From: an uncultured Blautia sp.
GTDB lineage: Bacteria > Bacillota > Clostridia > Lachnospirales > Lachnospiraceae
Length of the DNA: 29,335 nucleotides
NCBI GenBank assembly: GCA_934358405.1
Contig: CAKRKL010000010.1
Span: forward strand, 1 to 29,335
Reading direction: 5' to 3'
Shown here: positions 14,516 to 22,445 of the stretch, piece by piece
Position numbering within the stretch: the first letter of the stretch is position 1
How the letters are laid out: every line of letters begins with the position of its first letter
Position numbers and translations under genes: made by a program
Notes under the pieces: generated by a model
What the model was told of the DNA's origin: nothing
The model's database searches: none
Seen by the model: the letters and a program-made list of their open reading frames with translations, nothing else

Positions 14516-15841
14516 TTACAGATATTCCTCTCCAAGAAGAATGTGTGGCTGTAAAAAACCTTTGGCTTTTACTGTCAATATATCATTTACCTGATATTTT
14601 TCCTGCACAGGCACTGCCACCTTCACATATTCGCAGGAATGGCCAATGTAATACTGATTGCCCTCAAGCTCCGTCTCTTCCTCCAGAAGTACCTCCATTA
14701 TATGACCCTGGAGGGAAGCTTCATATTCAGTTGCACGCTTCTGGTGAAGCTCCAGCATTTTATCACTGCGGGCAGCCTTAACAGCTTCTGTCAGCTGTCC
14801 TTCCATTGCAGCAGCTTTCGTTCCATGACGTCGTGAATATTTAAAGATATGTGTTTCATAAAAATGAATGTCCTTCACAAACTCATAAGATTTTTCAAAA
14901 TCCTCTTCATTTTCCATAGGAAAACCTACGATCACATCTGTAGTTAATGCCGGATTTCCAAAATATTTGCGAAGAATCTCACATTTTTCTTTATATTCTG
15001 CACTTCTGTATCTGCGGTTCATCCGTTCCAGCGTCGCATCACAGCCACTTTGCAGGGAAAGATGGAAATGAGGACATATCTTTGGCATTGATGCAAGCTC
15101 TCTGGCGAATTCCTCTGTAACGATTCCCGGTTCCAGGGATCCCAGACGAATTCTTCTGATTCCCTCAACTTCATTGACAGCCTGAATCAAAGACAGAAGC
15201 GTTTCTTTTTCATCCTCCTGAAAATCCACTCCATAGGAGCTTAAGTGTATTCCGGTAAGAACGACTTCTTTGTAGCCAGCTTCAGCAAGCTTATGCACTT
15301 CTTTCAGAATATTTTCCTTTCCCCTGCTTCTCACCCTGCCTCTTGCATATGGAATAATGCAGTACGTACAAAACTGGTTGCAGCCATCCTGTACCTTGAT
15401 ATAGGCACGTACATGCTCTGCAGTGCGGCTGATCTCCAGTTCCTCATATTCTTTGGTCTGATTGATTTTTATGATATGCGCCTGGCGCTTGTGTTCTTCC
15501 TCATACTTGGCAAGAACCTCCACAATATTTTTCTTCTGGTTATTTCCAAGCACCAGGTCTACTGCTTCGTCCTTTTCCAGCTTGCCTTCATCTGTCTGAA
15601 CATAGCATCCGGTTGCCACTACTACTGCATCCGGATTCATTTTTTTTGCTTTGTGCAGCATCTGACGGGATTTACGGTCTGCAATGTTGGTTACTGTGCA
15701 GGTATTAATTACGTAAATATCTGCTCCGGGCTCAAAGGGAACTATTTCATAGCCTGCTTGTTCCAGAAGCTGCTGCATAGCTTCCACCTCATAAGCGTTT
15801 ACTTTGCAGCCAAGATTGTGTAATGCAGCTTTTTTTCTCAT
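14516..15841 (-). CDS. mtaB: tRNA t6A37 methylthiotransferase MtaB
   Basis: Radical-SAM enzyme that adds a methylthio group to N6-threonylcarbamoyladenosine 37, giving ms2t6A next to the anticodon. 441 aa, normal for the family. The UPF0004 domain has its three cluster cysteines at 12 (LHNLGCKVNAYE), 48 (INTCTVTNIADRKSR) and 79 (ATGCYVQ). The radical-SAM CxxxCxxC is at 154-161 (DGCNQFCTYCIIPYARGRVR). A C-terminal TRAM domain runs from about residue 375. The HNLGCKVN start and YARGRVRSR wording separate it from MiaB and RimO. The ATG at 15841 has GGAGG at the right distance; an in-frame start 23 codons upstream is rejected. Confidence 0.94.
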   Translation of the reverse strand: MRKKAALHNLGCKVNAYEVEAMQQLLEQAGYEIVPFEPGADIYVINTCTVTNIADRKSRQMLHKAKKMNPDAVVVATGCYVQTDEGKLEKDEAVDLVLGNNQKKNIVEVLAKYEEEHKRQAHIIKINQTKEYEELEISRTAEHVRAYIKVQDGCNQFCTYCIIPYARGRVRSRGKENILKEVHKLAEAGYKEVVLTGIHLSSYGVDFQEDEKETLLSLIQAVNEVEGIRRIRLGSLEPGIVTEEFARELASMPKICPHFHLSLQSGCDATLERMNRRYRSAEYKEKCEILRKYFGNPALTTDVIVGFPMENEEDFEKSYEFVKDIHFYETHIFKYSRRHGTKAAAMEGQLTEAVKAARSDKMLELHQKRATEYEASLQGHIMEVLLEEETELEGNQYYIGHSCEYVKVAVPVQEKYQVNDILTVKAKGFLQPHILLGEEYL

Positions 15842-15901
15842 GCTTTCCTCCAAATCCTGTAAATCTTTTATGTGACTTCTCAGTAGCCTTACAGTTACTT
15901 T

Positions 15902-15931
15902 TTTATACAATTTAACTAATTCTCATGCCAT
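15902..15931 (-). promoter_or_regulatory. Possible mtaB promoter
   Basis: ATGGCA (15926-15931), 18-base spacer, TATAAA (15902-15907) on the minus strand. The -10 box is good, the -35 box weak. It is divergent from the HPr-like gene promoter 20 bases away. Confidence 0.35.
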
Positions 15932-15949
15932 TTTTTCTCTTTTTTCACC

Positions 15950-15978
15950 TTGACTTTTAATCTGCCTACAGGTAATAT
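15950..15978 (+). promoter_or_regulatory. Sigma-A promoter of the HPr-like gene
   Basis: TTGACT (15950-15955), 17-base spacer, TAATAT (15973-15978). Good -35 and spacing. The transcript would start near 15985 and end at the terminator at 16277-16307, so the gene is monocistronic, about 320 bases. Confidence 0.65.
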
Positions 15979-16026
15979 GGTTACTGTAAAACAATACAAC
16001 AATTATTCAAGGGAGGTTATATCACA

Positions 16027-16263
16027 ATGAAAACAGCAAGAATCTCACTTAACTCTATTGATAAAGTGAAAGCATTCGTAAACGAGATCAGCAAATTTGA
16101 CTGCGACTTCGACCTGGTATCCGGAAGATATGTGATCGACGCTAAGTCTATCATGGGAATCTTCAGCTTGGATTTATCCAAACCGATCGACCTCAACATT
16201 CATGCCGACGGAGCTGCTCTTGACAGCGTTATGGAAATCATCGACAAATATACAGTTGAATAA
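16027..16263 (+). CDS. HPr/Crh-like protein without the active-site histidine
   Basis: A 78-aa protein of the HPr fold. HPr carries phosphate on His15 (within GIHARPA) for sugar uptake and is also phosphorylated on Ser46 by HPr kinase for carbon catabolite control. Here AKSIMGIFSLDLSKPIDLNI (residues 39-58) is the Ser46 region, with Ser41 as the equivalent residue. The His15 region reads LNSIDKVKAFVNEISKF, with no His, Arg or Pro. It therefore cannot serve as the PTS phosphocarrier, and a regulatory role like that of Crh (Gln at position 15 in B. subtilis) is more likely. Strong ribosome site GGGAGGT. It has its own promoter and terminator and no PTS neighbours. Confidence 0.88.
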   Translation: MKTARISLNSIDKVKAFVNEISKFDCDFDLVSGRYVIDAKSIMGIFSLDLSKPIDLNIHADGAALDSVMEIIDKYTVE

Positions 16264-16276
16264 TATTTCAGCTGTC

Positions 16277-16307
16277 AGAGGAACTGGTACCAGTTCCTCT
16301 TTTTTTA
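16277..16307 (+). terminator. Intrinsic terminator of the HPr-like gene
   Basis: A perfect 24-base palindrome: AGAGGAACTG (16277-16286), GTAC loop, CAGTTCCTCT, followed by T7. Very strong on the plus strand. On the minus strand, coming from thiI, the stem is not followed by a T-run, so it is not a classic bidirectional terminator. Confidence 0.92.
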
Positions 16308-16308
16308 T

Positions 16309-17490
16309 TTACTGAATCTCGATCACTTCTGTTGTTCTTAATGCTTCTTCCATCAGTTCATCAATTTTTCCAGCCAGCTTCTCCTCAGATTTCTGGATTA
16401 CCTTCAGGTTCGGTTTGGTAACCGGATGCTTTGCAACGAAAATAGTACAACAATCCTCATATGGAAGCACAGAAGTATCATAGGTTCCGATTTCCCAGGA
16501 GCGCTCCACGATTTCCTGTTTATCAAAACCGATTACCGGACGATATACCGGAAGTGTGCACACTTCATTGGTGGAAGCAAGGCTCTGTAGGGTCTGGCTT
16601 GCAACCTGTCCGATGCTCTCTCCTGTAATAAGTCCAAGACAATTATCTTTTTTTGCAAAATACTCAGCAATACGCATCATATAACGACGCATAATAATGG
16701 TAAGCTCATCATGAGGACACTGATCATAAATATAAAGCTGGATATCTGTAAAGTTAACTACATGCAGCTTAATCGGTCCGCTGTATTTCGCAACCAGTCT
16801 GGCAAGATCCACAACCTTTTGCTTCGCACGCTCGCTTGTATATGGCGGAGCATGGAAATAAACGGCCTCAATCTTAACGCCTCGCTTGGCAATCATGTAT
16901 CCGGCTACAGGGCTGTCAATTCCACCGGAAAGAAGAAGCATTGCCTTTCCGTTTGTTCCAACCGGCATTCCGCCCGGTCCCTTGATGCTCTTGGAATATA
17001 CATAGATCTTTTCACGGATCTCAACGGATACAGTTAATTCCGGTTCATGCACATCTACCTTTGCTTCCGGAAAAGCCTCCAGAATACTCTCGCCAACCTT
17101 CGCACTTACTTCCATGGAATTTACTGGATAAGATTTTTTGGCACGTCTTGTATATACCTTGAAGGTTCCGTTGTAATCCGGATGCACATTTTTCATGTAT
17201 TCCACAACATCTTCTCTCATCTTCTCAATGCCCTGATCCTCGTAAATCACGACCGGACAGATATATACAATTCCGAATACTGTCTTTAAGGCTGCCACAG
17301 CCTCATCAAAATCATACTGTTCCGGGCAGAACACATACACGCGTCCCTGCTCCTTTACCACACGATAATCCCCCTCAATCTTTGAAAGGGCAATATTCAT
17401 CTGTTTTACAAGGGCATCTTCAAATAAATATCTGTTCTTACCCTTAATAGCTATTTCTGCGTATTTGATCAGAAATGCATGAAATATCAT
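16309..17490 (-). CDS. thiI: tRNA 4-thiouridine synthase ThiI
   Basis: ATP-dependent sulfurtransferase that makes 4-thiouridine at tRNA position 8 and, in some bacteria, takes part in thiamine thiazole formation. 393 aa: N-terminal ferredoxin-like and THUMP domain (to about 165), then the PP-loop ATPase MLLLSGGIDSPVAGYMIAKR (about 180-200). ITGESIGQVASQTLQSL and EDCCTIFVAKHP follow. There is no C-terminal rhodanese domain, so sulfur must come directly from a dedicated desulfurase, the neighbouring gene, as with NifZ-ThiI in B. subtilis. The start is the ATG at 17490 behind AGGAGGAAACAAA; an in-frame start ten codons earlier is rejected. Confidence 0.95.
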   Translation of the reverse strand: MIFHAFLIKYAEIAIKGKNRYLFEDALVKQMNIALSKIEGDYRVVKEQGRVYVFCPEQYDFDEAVAALKTVFGIVYICPVVIYEDQGIEKMREDVVEYMKNVHPDYNGTFKVYTRRAKKSYPVNSMEVSAKVGESILEAFPEAKVDVHEPELTVSVEIREKIYVYSKSIKGPGGMPVGTNGKAMLLLSGGIDSPVAGYMIAKRGVKIEAVYFHAPPYTSERAKQKVVDLARLVAKYSGPIKLHVVNFTDIQLYIYDQCPHDELTIIMRRYMMRIAEYFAKKDNCLGLITGESIGQVASQTLQSLASTNEVCTLPVYRPVIGFDKQEIVERSWEIGTYDTSVLPYEDCCTIFVAKHPVTKPNLKVIQKSEEKLAGKIDELMEEALRTTEVIEIQ

Positions 17491-17535
17491 TTTGTTTCCT
17501 CCTGTTTGATCATCTTCCATTTTTTACAGACGCCT

Positions 17536-18690
17536 TTAGTGTCTGGAATATCTTCTTAACATGGGAAGCACCTGTCCGATCACTTCCAGACAGTAATCCA
17601 CTTCTTCAAAGGTATTTTCTTCCGAAAAGCTGAAGCGCAAAGTGCTTTCTCTTTGAGCTGGCTCCATTCCCATGGCACTTAATGTTCCTGCTGCCTTTCG
17701 CTTATGGCTTGAGCATGCGCTTCCTGCAGATACGTAAATGCCTTTCTCCTCCAAGGTATGAAGCAGTACTTCACTTCTTACCCCCATGAAGCTGGCGCTT
17801 AAGATCTGCGGTGCCCCTTCCCGAAGCTCCATACCGTTCAGTCTTACGTCCGGCAGCTTCAAGAATCCTTCTGCAAGGCGTTTTTTCAACTGATACATAT
17901 GATCAATTTTTTCATCAAAATCAGTATATATCATCTGTGCTGCGACTCCAAGACCTGCAATTCCCGGTACATTGTCCGTGCCGGAGCGCATTCCGGCCTG
18001 CTGTCCGCCTCCGAGAATCTGAGGCTGAACCCTCACCTTCTCGTTGATATACAAAAATCCAACACCCTTTGGTCCGTGAATCTTGTGACTGCTGACAGAA
18101 AGCATATCGATTCCCAGCTTCTTAGGATAAATCCGGTATTTGCCAAACGCCTGTATTGCATCTACATGATAAAGTGCTTTCGGACTTTTCTCATGGACAA
18201 GCCTTGCAATCTCTTCCACTGGCATGACAGCTCCTACTTCATTGTTTACATACATAGTAGATACCAGAATGGTATCCTCCCGAAGAGCCCTTTCAAGAGC
18301 ATCAAGGCGCACTACCCCTCTGTGGTCTACAGGCACGACTGTAACCTCATATCCAAGCTGCTCCAGGCGTTCTACAGGCTGTCCTACAGCAGCATGCTCT
18401 ACAGCTGTGGTAATAATATGATTTCCGGCTCTCTTATTTGCATCGGCACCGCCAAACAGTGCCAGATTATTGGATTCCGTTCCACCTGAAGTGAAAATAA
18501 TTTCTTTTTCACTGACCTTCAAAAGTCTGGCAAGTATCTGTGCGGAATCGCGAACATATTTTTCTGCTTCCACACCCTTTAAATGCATTGCAGAAGGATT
18601 TCCGAAATCCTCTGTCATGGTTTTTACTACAATTTCTGCTACTTCCGGGTAACATCTTGTGGTAGCAGAATTATCAAAATATGCTTCCAT
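17536..18690 (-). CDS. Cysteine desulfurase (NifS/IscS class, ThiI partner)
   Basis: PLP-dependent enzyme that takes sulfur from L-cysteine and passes it on as a persulfide. 384 aa. The N-terminus is EAYFDNSATTRCYPEV, FTSGGTESNNLALFG binds PLP, and the Schiff-base Lys is in SVSSHKIHGPKG (Lys203). The catalytic Cys sits in the loop SAGSACSSHKRKAAG near residue 326. No CPLAD-like IscU scaffold gene is beside it; thiI follows after 45 bases, so tRNA thiolation is its likely main role, as with B. subtilis NifZ. The ATG is two bases after the rsmE stop, with GAGGA overlapping that stop (coupled). Confidence 0.94.
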   Translation of the reverse strand: MEAYFDNSATTRCYPEVAEIVVKTMTEDFGNPSAMHLKGVEAEKYVRDSAQILARLLKVSEKEIIFTSGGTESNNLALFGGADANKRAGNHIITTAVEHAAVGQPVERLEQLGYEVTVVPVDHRGVVRLDALERALREDTILVSTMYVNNEVGAVMPVEEIARLVHEKSPKALYHVDAIQAFGKYRIYPKKLGIDMLSVSSHKIHGPKGVGFLYINEKVRVQPQILGGGQQAGMRSGTDNVPGIAGLGVAAQMIYTDFDEKIDHMYQLKKRLAEGFLKLPDVRLNGMELREGAPQILSASFMGVRSEVLLHTLEEKGIYVSAGSACSSHKRKAAGTLSAMGMEPAQRESTLRFSFSEENTFEEVDYCLEVIGQVLPMLRRYSRH

Positions 18691-18692
18691 TT

Positions 18693-19445
18693 CTATTCGT
18701 CCTCTTTTTCCAGCATAAACATCAAAACAGACAGCATGGTCATACCTGCTGTTTCGGTACGCAGAATTCTTTTCCCCAGAGTAACCGGCTTCGCGCCTGC
18801 TTCCATAGCTGCCTGAACCTCTTCTTCTTCAAAGCCGCCCTCCGGTCCGATAAAAATTCCCACAGACTGTCCCGGTTCTATAGAGGACAGGATTTCTCTG
18901 GTCTGTCTTATTCCCTTTGCAAGCTCATAAGGAATCAGCAGTACATCCAGCTCTTTTGCAAAAGTAATAGCCTCTTTCCAGCTCATTACCCTTTTTACTT
19001 CCGGAATCACCATACGTTTAGACTGTTTTGCTGCACTTTCAGCAATCTGCTGCCATCTTACTCTCTTCTTGGCAGCTTTCTTTTCATCTAATTTTACTAC
19101 ACACCGCTTTGTTTCCACCGGAATCACACTGTAAGCCCCCAGCTCCACAGCTTTCTGAATAATCAGCTCCATTTTGTCTCCCTTAGGAAGTCCCTGGAAC
19201 AGATAAATGCGGCTTGGAAGCTCATACTGTGGCTCCTGCACATACAGAATATGAAGAACTGCTCCCTCTTCCTCAAAGGCCTCTATTGTGCAATGGTATT
19301 CTTTCTCTTTGCCGTCACTGATCCACACATCCTCGCCAACACGCATGCGAAGTACATTTTTCATATGGTTTACATCCGGTCCTGTAAGGGTAATGCGGTG
19401 TTCTTCTTCCTGAACCTGATGTGGTTCCACAAAAAAGCGCTGCAT
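18693..19445 (-). CDS. rsmE: 16S rRNA m3U1498 methyltransferase RsmE
   Basis: SPOUT-family methyltransferase, 250 aa, that methylates U1498 of 16S rRNA. It shows the N-terminal PUA-like domain (MQRFFVEPHQ, HMKNVLRMRVGEDV) and the knotted SAM site with QGLPKGDKMELIIQKAVELG, KQSKRMVIPEV and GIFIGPEGGFEEEEV, then TLGKRILRTETAGM. All motifs of the family are present. The ATG at 19445 lies two bases after the prmA stop and uses AAGGAA inside the end of prmA; an in-frame start 11 codons earlier is inside prmA and rejected. prmA-rsmE is a conserved pair downstream of dnaJ in many Firmicutes. Confidence 0.95.
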   Translation of the reverse strand: MQRFFVEPHQVQEEEHRITLTGPDVNHMKNVLRMRVGEDVWISDGKEKEYHCTIEAFEEEGAVLHILYVQEPQYELPSRIYLFQGLPKGDKMELIIQKAVELGAYSVIPVETKRCVVKLDEKKAAKKRVRWQQIAESAAKQSKRMVIPEVKRVMSWKEAITFAKELDVLLIPYELAKGIRQTREILSSIEPGQSVGIFIGPEGGFEEEEVQAAMEAGAKPVTLGKRILRTETAGMTMLSVLMFMLEKEDE

Positions 19446-19447
19446 AA

Positions 19448-20401
19448 CTATTCCTTTCTTGCAGTTACAGATACCCATTCACCCTGATGAGTCACCTCAA
19501 CCACCTGAAGTCCTGCATCCTGGACTGCCTTTACCACTATCTCTTCTTTCACATCCAGAATTCCTGAGGTAATGTAGTATGCGCCTTTCTTCATCTGATT
19601 TACAATAACCGGAGTAAGGGGAAGCAATACATCAGCCAGAATATTAGCAGTTACAATGTCGTATTTCTCATAGCCAACTGTATCCTGAACCTCTTTGTCA
19701 TCAATAATGTTACCGATAAGCATATCGAAGGTTTCTTCTTTAATTCCGTTAGCTTCTTTATTGTCTGCCACTGCCGGAATTGCACAAGGATCCAGATCTG
19801 TACCAACCACATGAGCAGCTCCAAGCTTCAGGGCTACGATTCCAAGAATACCGCTTCCTGTTCCTACATCTAGCATCTGTGTATCTTTAGTCACAAATTT
19901 CTTCAGCTGACGGATTACCAGCTGAGTAGTCTCATGCATTCCGGTTCCAAAAGCAGTACCCGGATCAATATGCAGAATCATTTTGTTCTTGTCTTCTTCT
20001 TTAACCTCTTCCCAGGACGGAACAATCAGAATATCGTCCACATAGAACTGGTGAAAAAATTCCTTCCAGTTATTGATCCAATCCTTATCCTCTGTCTGAG
20101 ATTCTGTAATAGTTCCCTCTCCGATATCCATGTATCCGCGAACCTCTTCCAGAACGCCTCGCACTCTTTCCAAAACCGGCTCTGTCTCTGTATCCTCCTC
20201 CAGATAGAAATTCAGATATGCAATTCCATCATCTGCAGGCCCTTCTGGCATAATATCTACGAACATCTGCTCTTTATCTGTTTCAGTAAGAGGCTGCTTG
20301 TCCTGAATCTCAACACCCTCCACACCTACATCTGCAAGTGCGGAAATGATCACATCTTCTGCCTCTGTTTTGGTTTTAATCGTAAAACGATTCCACTTCA
20401 T
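19448..20401 (-). CDS. prmA: Ribosomal protein L11 methyltransferase PrmA
   Basis: SAM-dependent methyltransferase that methylates ribosomal protein L11. 317 aa, normal length. The N-terminal L11-binding domain starts MKWNRFTIKTKTEAEDVIIS. The linker DWINNWKEFFHQFYVDD is typical. DPGTAFGTGMHETTQLVI precedes the SAM motif MLDVGTGSGILGIVALKLGA (about 175-194), and IVTANILADVLLPL holds the catalytic-site motif. GGAGAAAG precedes the ATG. It sits between the PAP2 gene and rsmE. Confidence 0.95.
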   Translation of the reverse strand: MKWNRFTIKTKTEAEDVIISALADVGVEGVEIQDKQPLTETDKEQMFVDIMPEGPADDGIAYLNFYLEEDTETEPVLERVRGVLEEVRGYMDIGEGTITESQTEDKDWINNWKEFFHQFYVDDILIVPSWEEVKEEDKNKMILHIDPGTAFGTGMHETTQLVIRQLKKFVTKDTQMLDVGTGSGILGIVALKLGAAHVVGTDLDPCAIPAVADNKEANGIKEETFDMLIGNIIDDKEVQDTVGYEKYDIVTANILADVLLPLTPVIVNQMKKGAYYITSGILDVKEEIVVKAVQDAGLQVVEVTHQGEWVSVTARKE

Positions 20402-20432
20402 CTTCTTTCTCCAATCTTAATTGTTTTTTATA

Positions 20433-21116
20433 CTATCTTTTTTTCTTTCTGTCGAATATTTTTATCACCCAATTGTGCCGCTGTCCTTTGTGGTAAAATT
20501 TCCAAAAAAATTCCACCAGGGCAAGAGCCATAATTGCATCTACAATATAATGCTGTTTCAGAACCTGTGTGGATAAAATGACCAGAACAGCAAATACCAG
20601 CGAAAAGCTCTGGTACCATTTGGGGATTTTTAAAGAACCAGCCACTCCCTTCCAACACATCCAGCTTACATAACAATGAATAGAAGGAAACAAATTGGAG
20701 GGACGATTTCCTCCATCCAGGGAATAAACCAGCATCAGTAATTTCTCTGAAATGGTGTTTCCAGTCAGTTCCGGACGTACATTCGTAGTAGGTATCAGCA
20801 TAAAGCAGACAAAACAAATAAAATGTATAGTCAGATCTGTAGCCACAAATCGATAAAACATATCCTTTTCCTGTCTTGCTGCCAGTATATAACCAATTGC
20901 CCAAAATGGGAAAGCCAGAATATAAATCCACACAAACCCAGGCAATAATGGAACTGCCCTGTCAAATGCCATTGTAAAATCATAGTGATACCGACTATCT
21001 GTAAGCACACTGCTTCCCCAGTAGATCAGGAAATTTACTGCCACGATCGTAAGAAGAGGGGGAATTGCCCACAGTGGTATAATTCTGTTCAATACATCTT
21101 TTTTCTTTGTTTTCAA
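20433..21116 (-). CDS. PAP2 superfamily membrane phosphatase
   Basis: A 227-aa multi-spanning membrane protein, about six hydrophobic segments. The phosphatase signature is present in its PAP2_3-like form: NRPSNLFPSIHCYVSWM (about residues 140-156) with the catalytic-cycle His, and STQVLKQHYIVDAIM (about 183-197) with the second His and Asp. A Thr stands where classical PAP2 enzymes have Arg (SRxxxxxH), as in inositol-phosphoceramide-synthase-like members. The substrate is probably a lipid phosphate or phospholipid headgroup; this is inference. The start is TTG at 21116 with AAAGGAG 7 bases upstream. It follows the dnaJ terminator; no strong promoter was found, so it may depend on readthrough. 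Confidence 0.88.
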   Translation of the reverse strand: MKTKKKDVLNRIIPLWAIPPLLTIVAVNFLIYWGSSVLTDSRYHYDFTMAFDRAVPLLPGFVWIYILAFPFWAIGYILAARQEKDMFYRFVATDLTIHFICFVCFMLIPTTNVRPELTGNTISEKLLMLVYSLDGGNRPSNLFPSIHCYVSWMCWKGVAGSLKIPKWYQSFSLVFAVLVILSTQVLKQHYIVDAIMALALVEFFWKFYHKGQRHNWVIKIFDRKKKR

Positions 21117-21167
21117 TGCAAAACTCCTTTCCGGATTCTTGCGGCTACTCTTTAATATACAATAAGT

Positions 21168-21204
21168 AACAAAAAAAGAAAAGAGGATATCTCCCCTTTT
21201 CTTT
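21168..21204 (-). terminator. Intrinsic terminator after dnaJ
   Basis: Stem AAAGAAAAGGGGA pairing with TCCTCTTTTCTTT (13 positions, one G-U pair; 21192-21204 with 21175-21187) with a 4-base loop, then a T-run on the minus strand. It ends the hrcA-grpE-dnaK-dnaJ transcript. Confidence 0.85.
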
Positions 21205-21230
21205 ATTCTTTTATTGAAAAAGTTTCTTTT

Positions 21231-22418
21231 TTATTCTTCGAAGGTCTCTTTTAATTTGTCCATGAAGCTTTTTTTCTTTTTTTCTGACTTCTCGGAGCCT
21301 TCTGACGTGCTGCCGGCAGGACGGTTTCCACATGCCTCGTCAAATTTGCGAAGTGCTTCCTTAGCTTCCTCGTTCAGATTGGTAGGTACCTGGACAACCA
21401 GTGTGACATAGTGGTCACCACGAACATTCTTATTGCGAAGAGATGGAACACCTTTTCCTTTCAAGCGAATTCTTGTATCAGTCTGAGTTCCAGGTTTCAC
21501 CTCATAGAGGATTTCGCCGTCCACAGTATTCAATCTTACTTCACCGCCAAGTGCTGCCTGTGCATAAGTAATCGGTGCTGTAGAATAAATATTCATATCC
21601 TGTCTCTGGAAAATCGGATGGCGTCCTACATTTACCTCTACCAGCAGATCACCTCTTGGCCCGCCATTTGTTCCAGGTTCGCCCTTATCACGGATACGGA
21701 TGCTCTGACCATTGTCAATACCTGCCGGAATTGATACCTTAATCTTCTTGCGGTTGGAAACATATCCGGTACCGCGGCAATCCGGACATTTATCTTTGAT
21801 GATTTTACCGGAACCATGACAGTCCGGGCACACCTGCACATTACGAACCATACCAAACATGGACTGCTGAGTATAGACAATCTGTCCTTCACCATTACAC
21901 TTAGGACAGGTAACCGGAGAAGTACCTGCTTTCGCGCCTGTTCCATGACAAGTAGTGCACTCATCCTTCAAGGTGATTTCAAGCTCCTTCTCACAGCCAA
22001 ACACAGCATCCTCAAAGGTAATATTCACACGTGCACGCAGATTAGCACCTTTCATCGGGCCATTGTTTGCACGTCTGCGGCTTCCACCGCCTCCAAACAA
22101 ATCTCCGAAGATATCTCCGAAAATGTCGCCCATATCAGAACCGGAGAAATCAAAGCCGCCGAAGCCGCCTGCTCCGCCACCACCTCCGTTTTCAAAGGCA
22201 GCATGACCAAACTGGTCATACTGTCTTCTCTTATCCGGGTCACTTAAGATGCCGTAAGCTTCTGTTGCCTCTTTGAATTTTGCTTCAGCTTCCTTATCTC
22301 CCGGATTCACATCGGGATGATACTTCTTGGCAAGCTGACGATATGCTTTTTTTAAGGTAGCCTCATCAGCGTTTTTGTCAACGCCTAAGACTTCGTAGTA
22401 ATCTCTTTTATCAGCCAT
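21231..22418 (-). CDS. dnaJ: Chaperone DnaJ (Hsp40)
   Basis: Type I J-protein, 395 aa, that delivers unfolded substrates to DnaK and stimulates its ATPase. J domain residues 4-68 with [11 protein letters not shown] (HPD motif near 33). A Gly/Phe region is near 74-115. A zinc domain with four CxxCxGxG units runs from CTTCHGTG through [16 protein letters not shown] and CPDCRGTG. The C-terminal substrate domain follows, then a short charged tail ending [19 protein letters not shown] precedes the ATG. It is the last gene of the heat-shock operon. Confidence 0.97.
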   Translation of the reverse strand: MADKRDYYEVLGVDKNADEATLKKAYRQLAKKYHPDVNPGDKEAEAKFKEATEAYGILSDPDKRRQYDQFGHAAFENGGGGGAGGFGGFDFSGSDMGDIFGDIFGDLFGGGGSRRRANNGPMKGANLRARVNITFEDAVFGCEKELEITLKDECTTCHGTGAKAGTSPVTCPKCNGEGQIVYTQQSMFGMVRNVQVCPDCHGSGKIIKDKCPDCRGTGYVSNRKKIKVSIPAGIDNGQSIRIRDKGEPGTNGGPRGDLLVEVNVGRHPIFQRQDMNIYSTAPITYAQAALGGEVRLNTVDGEILYEVKPGTQTDTRIRLKGKGVPSLRNKNVRGDHYVTLVVQVPTNLNEEAKEALRKFDEACGNRPAGSTSEGSEKSEKKKKSFMDKLKETFEE

Positions 22419-22445
22419 GATTTCTCTTCCTAAATTGTTTGTTTT

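Noticed and set aside
19934..20533. 199-codon open frame on the plus strand
   Set aside because: Antisense to prmA and the end of the PAP2 gene; Cys/Phe/His-rich composition, no ribosome site.
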